Origin: Lachnoclostridium sp.
GTDB taxonomy: Bacteria > Bacillota > Clostridia > Lachnospirales > Lachnospiraceae
Assembly (NCBI GenBank): GCA_023665475.1
Contig: JAMPEB010000002.1
Span: forward strand, 1 to 64,000
Direction: 5' to 3'
Length of the DNA: 64,000 nt
Shown here piece by piece: positions 60,539-64,000 of the stretch (position 1 is the first letter of the stretch; each line of letters begins with the position of its first letter). The notes beneath the pieces are model-generated. The model was not told the DNA's origin. It was given only the letters and a program-made list of their open reading frames with translations, and ran no database searches. Position numbers and translations under genes: made by a program.

Positions 60539-61918
60539 TCATACATTTTCACGATTCCGGCTTCCCGCTGCGCTTTTTAGATTCTTTTGCAGCAACACAT
60601 AATATATCAGGCATAATACAATGCCGAAAACCGTAGCCGCAGGACCCGCAAGCCCAATCTCCATAAGGGATGCATTCGGTCTTATGCTCATCATATATGA
60701 CATGGGCAGACGGACTAAAAAGGATTGTGCCAGACCCTGCAGCATAACAAACAATGCCTTGGAATGCCCGTTAAAATAACCCATGAAGCTGAATAAAATG
60801 CTTGTGACAACCGCTTCCGGGGCAAAACCGCGCAAGAATTCATGCGCCCTTAAAATCACTGCCGCATCGTCCGTAAACAATGCCGATAAAATATCTCCAT
60901 AGAAAAATACGCCGGCCGCTATGGCAACTCCGATCACCGCGCCAAATCCCATCCCATACTTCATCGCCGCTTTCGCGCGGTCCTCTCTTCCTGCCCCCAC
61001 ATTCTGGGCAACAAAAGATGCCATGGACTGCATGATGGAAGAAGGGATAAGCATAATAAATGACTGTATCTTCTGCGCCACTCCGTATCCCGATGATGCA
61101 TCCAGTCCAATTCGGTTAATAAATGCGCATAACGCCAGAAAAGAAACATTTGTAAGCAGCTCCTGTAGGGCAAGAGGGGCTCCTATTCCACAAAAATGCG
61201 GTATTTCCTTCCCAAAATGAAAATCTTTCCGCACGATACGAAACGGCAGTTCTTTTCGCCTTATAATAATAAGCGATAAAATCACACTTATCGCCTGTGC
61301 GCCTATTGTCGCAATCGCCGCCCCGGCAACATTCATCTTAAAACCCGCAACCAGAATCAAGTCCCCGATAATATTGGCAATGCATGCTATCACAACAAAG
61401 AGAAAGGGCAGTCTGGAATCGCCGAGTCCCCTGAAAATACTGCTGATAAAATTATAAAACACCACAAAAATAAAACCAGCCCCGCAAATCCGGATATAAA
61501 GCGCAGTCAAGGATACTGCCTCGCTGGGAGCCTGCATAAGGATGGTAATTGGTCTGGCAAAAACAATCAATATCATGGAAACAATGACCGCAAGCGCAGC
61601 AAAGAAACATACCGCATTTCCGATTAATCCGCCAATTTTTTGCGGGCAGCCTTCCCCGATATACTTTCCGATTAAGACCGTAACGCTCGTGGTAAGCGCG
61701 CTGATTGTAAAAGTAACCATATTTATAATGCTGCTTCCCGTAGCAACGCCTGAAATTCCCTCTGTGGTTCCAAACCTTCCTACAATCAGCAAATCCACTG
61801 CACTGTACATCGCCTGCAGAATCAATGCGCCGAGAATCGGCAGCATAAAGCCTATCATTTTCTTAGGGATGCTTCCCTCTGTAAAGCTCTGATTTTGATT
61901 TACTTCTTTCAAACTCAT
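60539..61918 (-). CDS. MATE-family multidrug efflux transporter
   Basis: A 459-residue protein with 12 membrane spans. Family features are PILGALILQAMYSAVDLLIVGRF at the start, the repeat-half phrase VAQKIQSFIMLIPSSIMQSM and ASFVAQNVGAGREDRAKAAMK. These exporters use Na+ or H+ gradients to expel cationic drugs. It follows a PNPOx-fold gene with seven bases between, so the two are co-transcribed. Ribosome site is weak. Confidence 0.93.
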   Translation of the reverse strand: MSLKEVNQNQSFTEGSIPKKMIGFMLPILGALILQAMYSAVDLLIVGRFGTTEGISGVATGSSIINMVTFTISALTTSVTVLIGKYIGEGCPQKIGGLIGNAVCFFAALAVIVSMILIVFARPITILMQAPSEAVSLTALYIRICGAGFIFVVFYNFISSIFRGLGDSRLPFLFVVIACIANIIGDLILVAGFKMNVAGAAIATIGAQAISVILSLIIIRRKELPFRIVRKDFHFGKEIPHFCGIGAPLALQELLTNVSFLALCAFINRIGLDASSGYGVAQKIQSFIMLIPSSIMQSMASFVAQNVGAGREDRAKAAMKYGMGFGAVIGVAIAAGVFFYGDILSALFTDDAAVILRAHEFLRGFAPEAVVTSILFSFMGYFNGHSKALFVMLQGLAQSFLVRLPMSYMMSIRPNASLMEIGLAGPAATVFGIVLCLIYYVLLQKNLKSAAGSRNRENV

Positions 61919-61925
61919 AATGTGC

Positions 61926-62396
61926 CTACTTCTTCATTCTTGCCTTTCCTGTTACTTTTTCCACTACCAGTTTAAAAACCTTTGTACGGGGCATAACCTC
62001 TTTATTAAAGGGAAATTCCTCCTGATGATAATGCCTCATCAAAATGCATAAAGCATCGTACTTTTCATCCTCAGGAATCATTTCTATATGCCCCTGTCCA
62101 ATCACGCTTTTATACTCCATCGTACAGTTTCCGCTGTCAAGCTCTGTTACTAATCTATGCTCGCAATCCATCTCAAAGCTGGCTCGATTGTCCTTTTCCA
62201 TTAAATCATATTTGGTGCCTTCCACTGCGCCATGAAAATATAATTCAATCCTGCCATCTTTTACACACATTCCGAAATTAAGCGGCAGTATGTACGGATA
62301 GCCGTCATTGTTTAAGGCAATCCTGCACACATCACATTTTTCCATGATAGCTACAATATCTGCAAACTCTTTTATCTCTCTATCCGAACGGCGCAT
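61926..62396 (-). CDS. PNPOx-fold flavoprotein, NimA-like
   Basis: A 156-residue protein of the split-barrel flavin-binding family. It starts MRRSDREIKEFADIVAIMEK, with CDVCRIALNNDGYPYILPLNFG, IELYFHGAVEGTKYDLMEKD and a final FKLVVEKVTGKAR. Relatives include NimA, which reduces nitroimidazole drugs, and other FMN proteins of unknown role. The start at 62396 is set by GGAGG six bases upstream. It is co-transcribed with the MATE exporter. Confidence 0.87.
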   Translation of the reverse strand: MRRSDREIKEFADIVAIMEKCDVCRIALNNDGYPYILPLNFGMCVKDGRIELYFHGAVEGTKYDLMEKDNRASFEMDCEHRLVTELDSGNCTMEYKSVIGQGHIEMIPEDEKYDALCILMRHYHQEEFPFNKEVMPRTKVFKLVVEKVTGKARMKK

Positions 62397-62517
62397 TTTT
62401 GTCCTCCTTCCATTATAGCACACATAAATTTCATCCGGCTTTCCTTGTAATTGTCTGATTTGTGATTGGATAATTTGATGTTCTCCGACTTATAGGTTTC
62501 TTTATTCAAAATATCCC

Positions 62518-63189
62518 TTACACCGCCGACTGCCTATTATAATTCGTCACATCCGAGCCGATTTTCTCATACAGCTCCTTAACCCTTAATTCCTTGTTCA
62601 TCACTGCTTTTAATTCCGCATCCGTCGCACCGATGAACTCCACAAAATCCACTTTTCCATAGGGCGTTTTAATGGACTCCAGCTCCTTATCCGGAATGGT
62701 GATAAAGCCTGTTATATTGGATTTCATTTTCGTATCTATGCCCTCTGTCTGTCCGCTGTATACATACTCATAGGGCCTGAATATTTCCCCATTGTTAAAG
62801 GTAAGGCGCGCAATGGACTGCAGAATGCCGCAGATTCCTTGGATTTCCCTCTCTTCATCCTCATAATTATCCTTTTTCAGCTTAAAGGTAAATTCCATTC
62901 CATAACCGCTGATTTTTTTATCCTTCGTTTCCTTCTCATACAGCTCCGATAAGCCAAAGGTCACAAAATGCCAATAATCGCCGCCGTCATAGATGCTGAT
63001 TCCATCCAACGGGTCAGGTCCGCCCAGAATCCACTTTATTAAAGTGCCATAGTGCTTTGGGTTATCCTGTGTGGGATATATTTTTTTGCACGCATCCGTT
63101 ATGGCATCCCAGCCGGGCGCAGGGATTTCCTCTTCCTGTGACTTAGCAGTTTCTTTGTTTTTTCCTTTAAACATATCAAACAGTCCCAT
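62518..63189 (-). CDS. Suppressor-of-fused (SUFU) domain protein
   Basis: A 223-residue protein with a SUFU domain: PGWDAITDACKKIYPTQDNPKHYG, DGISIYDGGDYWHFVTFGLSELYE and SGYGMEFTFKLKK, then GFITIPDKELESIKTPYGKVDFVE. In bacteria SUFU proteins are mostly immunity proteins for polymorphic toxins. A short basic N-terminus (MGLFDMFKGKNKETAKS) precedes the domain. No toxin is adjacent. Confidence 0.88.
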   Translation of the reverse strand: MGLFDMFKGKNKETAKSQEEEIPAPGWDAITDACKKIYPTQDNPKHYGTLIKWILGGPDPLDGISIYDGGDYWHFVTFGLSELYEKETKDKKISGYGMEFTFKLKKDNYEDEEREIQGICGILQSIARLTFNNGEIFRPYEYVYSGQTEGIDTKMKSNITGFITIPDKELESIKTPYGKVDFVEFIGATDAELKAVMNKELRVKELYEKIGSDVTNYNRQSAV

Positions 63190-63233
63190 CGTTTTCTCCT
63201 TTATACGGATTGTACATCCAAATGATTTAAGAC

Positions 63234-63262
63234 TTGCATCTTACTGATAAATATATTATAAT
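63234..63262 (+). promoter_or_regulatory. Promoter of the antisense antitoxin RNA
   Basis: TTGCAT (63234-63239) and TATAAT (63257-63262) with a 17-base spacer. Start near 63269, reading right into the 3' end of the holin-like toxin gene. The left edge of the window carries the same design. Confidence 0.65.
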
Positions 63263-63268
63263 TTAAAC

Positions 63269-63366
63269 ATAAAAAGGAGCAACCACCCACAAAGTGGTTA
63301 ACCTCCCGGATTAGACAATAAGCCTACCTGCTTTGGTCAAGAAACAAGGTAGGCTTATTTATTTTC
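63269..63366 (+). ncRNA. Antisense RNA, type I antitoxin
   Basis: An inferred RNA of about 98 bases from the promoter at 63234-63262 to the hairpin AATAAGCCTACCT..AGGTAGGCTTATT (63317-63359), which is followed by a T-rich run (TTTATTTT). It overlaps the last codons and the whole 3' leader of the toxin mRNA in full complementarity. It also carries CCTCCC (63303-63308), complementary to the toxin ribosome site. This is the layout of TxpA/RatA-type systems. Confidence 0.6.
63270..63302 (-). terminator. Terminator of the holin-like toxin mRNA
   Basis: On the minus strand AACCAC..GTGGTT forms a hairpin followed by GCTCCTTTTT. It ends the toxin mRNA close to where the antisense RNA starts. Confidence 0.6.
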
Positions 63367-63451
63367 GCTTGTTATTCCTATCTATGCAGGCAAGCAGTGT
63401 AATTAAAAATGTTCCAAACAAAACTACATCCTGAAACGAAAACATTTCCAT
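63359..63451 (-). CDS. Holin-like type I toxin, 30 aa
   Basis: Reads MEMFSFQDVVLFGTFLITLL and ends ACIDRNNKRK. This is a typical putative holin-like toxin (Hol-Tox family): a short amphipathic start, one membrane helix (about residues 8-23) and a basic tail. Such peptides disturb the membrane when overmade. A strong GGGAGG lies eight bases before the ATG. The 5' leader contains CCTCCC (near 63500), able to mask this site. The antisense RNA overlaps its 3' end. It is next to gpsA on the same strand, not co-dependent. Confidence 0.88.
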   Translation of the reverse strand: MEMFSFQDVVLFGTFLITLLACIDRNNKRK

Positions 63452-63630
63452 CCGCACCACCTCCCTTCTTAATGAATCTTATGATTCACGCAAGTTCGGG
63501 AGGCTATCCACCTTGTAACATGGTTGTCCTATAAATACATTTTCACATATGTGATTCCGTTTATCAAGTTATCATTTTTTCATTCCTCATGTTATACTAT
63601 TACCACAAGATTCTTTAGTAGTTCTATCCC

Positions 63631-63999
63631 TCACTGCTGCCACGGCACATCTAACACCTCAATCTTCTTATCCCGCAGCATCAAATCCTTCACTGCCTGC
63701 GCTGCGTTCTTTCCTTCAAAAAGAACCGCGTTTACCTGTTCTATAATGGGAATCTGCACATCATACTTCTTGGCAAGAGCCATGGCTGCCTTTGCGGAAT
63801 ACACGCCTTCCACCACCATCTGAACCTCGTCCATTGCTTCCTGCATGGATTTGCCCTGTCCGATAAGAATGCCTGCCCGGCGGTTTCTGGAATGCATGCT
63901 GGCGCAGGTCACAATCAAATCTCCGATGCCTGTAAGCCCGCAGAAGGTTTCAAATTTTCCGCCCATTGCCACCCCAAGTCTGGCAATCTCGGTGATGCC
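63631..63999 (-). CDS. gpsA: Glycerol-3-phosphate dehydrogenase [NAD(P)+], C-terminal part
   Basis: The last 122 residues of GpsA; the gene runs off the right edge. The block ETFCGLTGIGDLIVTCASMHSRNRRAG is the family's substrate-domain signature, followed by VVEGVYSAKAAMALAKKY and IPIIEQVNAVLFEGK. It reduces dihydroxyacetone phosphate to sn-glycerol 3-phosphate for phospholipids. The N-terminal NAD-binding domain is outside the window. Confidence 0.95.
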   Translation of the reverse strand, partial: GITEIARLGVAMGGKFETFCGLTGIGDLIVTCASMHSRNRRAGILIGQGKSMQEAMDEVQMVVEGVYSAKAAMALAKKYDVQIPIIEQVNAVLFEGKNAAQAVKDLMLRDKKIEVLDVPWQQ

Positions 64000-64000
64000 T

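Overview
The window comes from a spore-forming anaerobe of the Clostridia, most likely a Lachnospiraceae member. Evidence is the moderate GC content, AGGAGG-type ribosome binding sites, sporulation genes (spoIVA, cotJABC, a SpoVAF/GerA-type germination gene), an oxygen-sensitive class III ribonucleotide reductase (nrdD/nrdG), and the GGGtGRT protein paired with an Fe-S scaffold protein, a pair typical of anaerobic Firmicutes. Nearly all genes outside the mobile region lie on the minus strand. No rRNA, tRNA or CRISPR array was found.

Region 1, about 0.1-12.7 kb, is a more AT-rich mobile element. A tyrosine integrase with an N-terminal zinc ribbon and a CI-like repressor read rightward. Facing away from them, a leftward chain of overlapping genes holds two small DNA-binding proteins, a P4/D5-type primase-helicase, a repeat-rich candidate origin, an HNH endonuclease, a probable small terminase subunit and three tiny genes, ending at a terminator. 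No large terminase, portal, capsid or lysis gene is present. This is the layout of a phage-inducible chromosomal island (PICI) more than of a whole prophage. Left of it lies a phage tape-measure gene broken by a one-base loss in a G run, the only structural gene present.

Region 2, 12.7-31.4 kb, is core genome: GGGtGRT and its scaffold partner, a TrpXYZ-type ABC importer with a possible leader peptide, a left-handed beta-helix protein, a YwqK-like MORN protein, topoisomerase III, a P-loop ATPase and an EAL phosphodiesterase, asd, argH, an OGG1-like glycosylase, an ECF sigma/anti-sigma pair with a candidate autoregulated promoter, and a CPBP protease.

Region 3, 31.4-51.4 kb: a decayed cotJC fragment, a RelE/ParE toxin with a 56-residue antitoxin, an L,D-transpeptidase with C-terminal repeats, the cotJ operon, a SpoVAF-like gene, dut-nrdG-nrdD, a WYL regulator, a YjjG-like nucleotidase, a membrane-anchored MutS-like ATPase, a nucleoside salvage operon (punA, cdd, an amidohydrolase, an NCS2 permease), spoIVA, and tyrS behind a tyrosine T-box.

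Region 4, 51.4-64 kb, is rich in solitary immunity-type genes (DUF2185, SMI1/KNR4, YezG/DUF600, a DUF6985-like protein, Imm30, SUFU and two unknowns) with no cognate polymorphic toxin in view. Between them are a VWA/MoxR pair, metF, a decayed Rpn-type nuclease, a MATE exporter and a PNPOx-fold protein. The right end carries a type I toxin-antitoxin locus (30-residue holin-like toxin plus antisense RNA) next to gpsA. The first 67 bases of the window carry the matching end of a second such locus.
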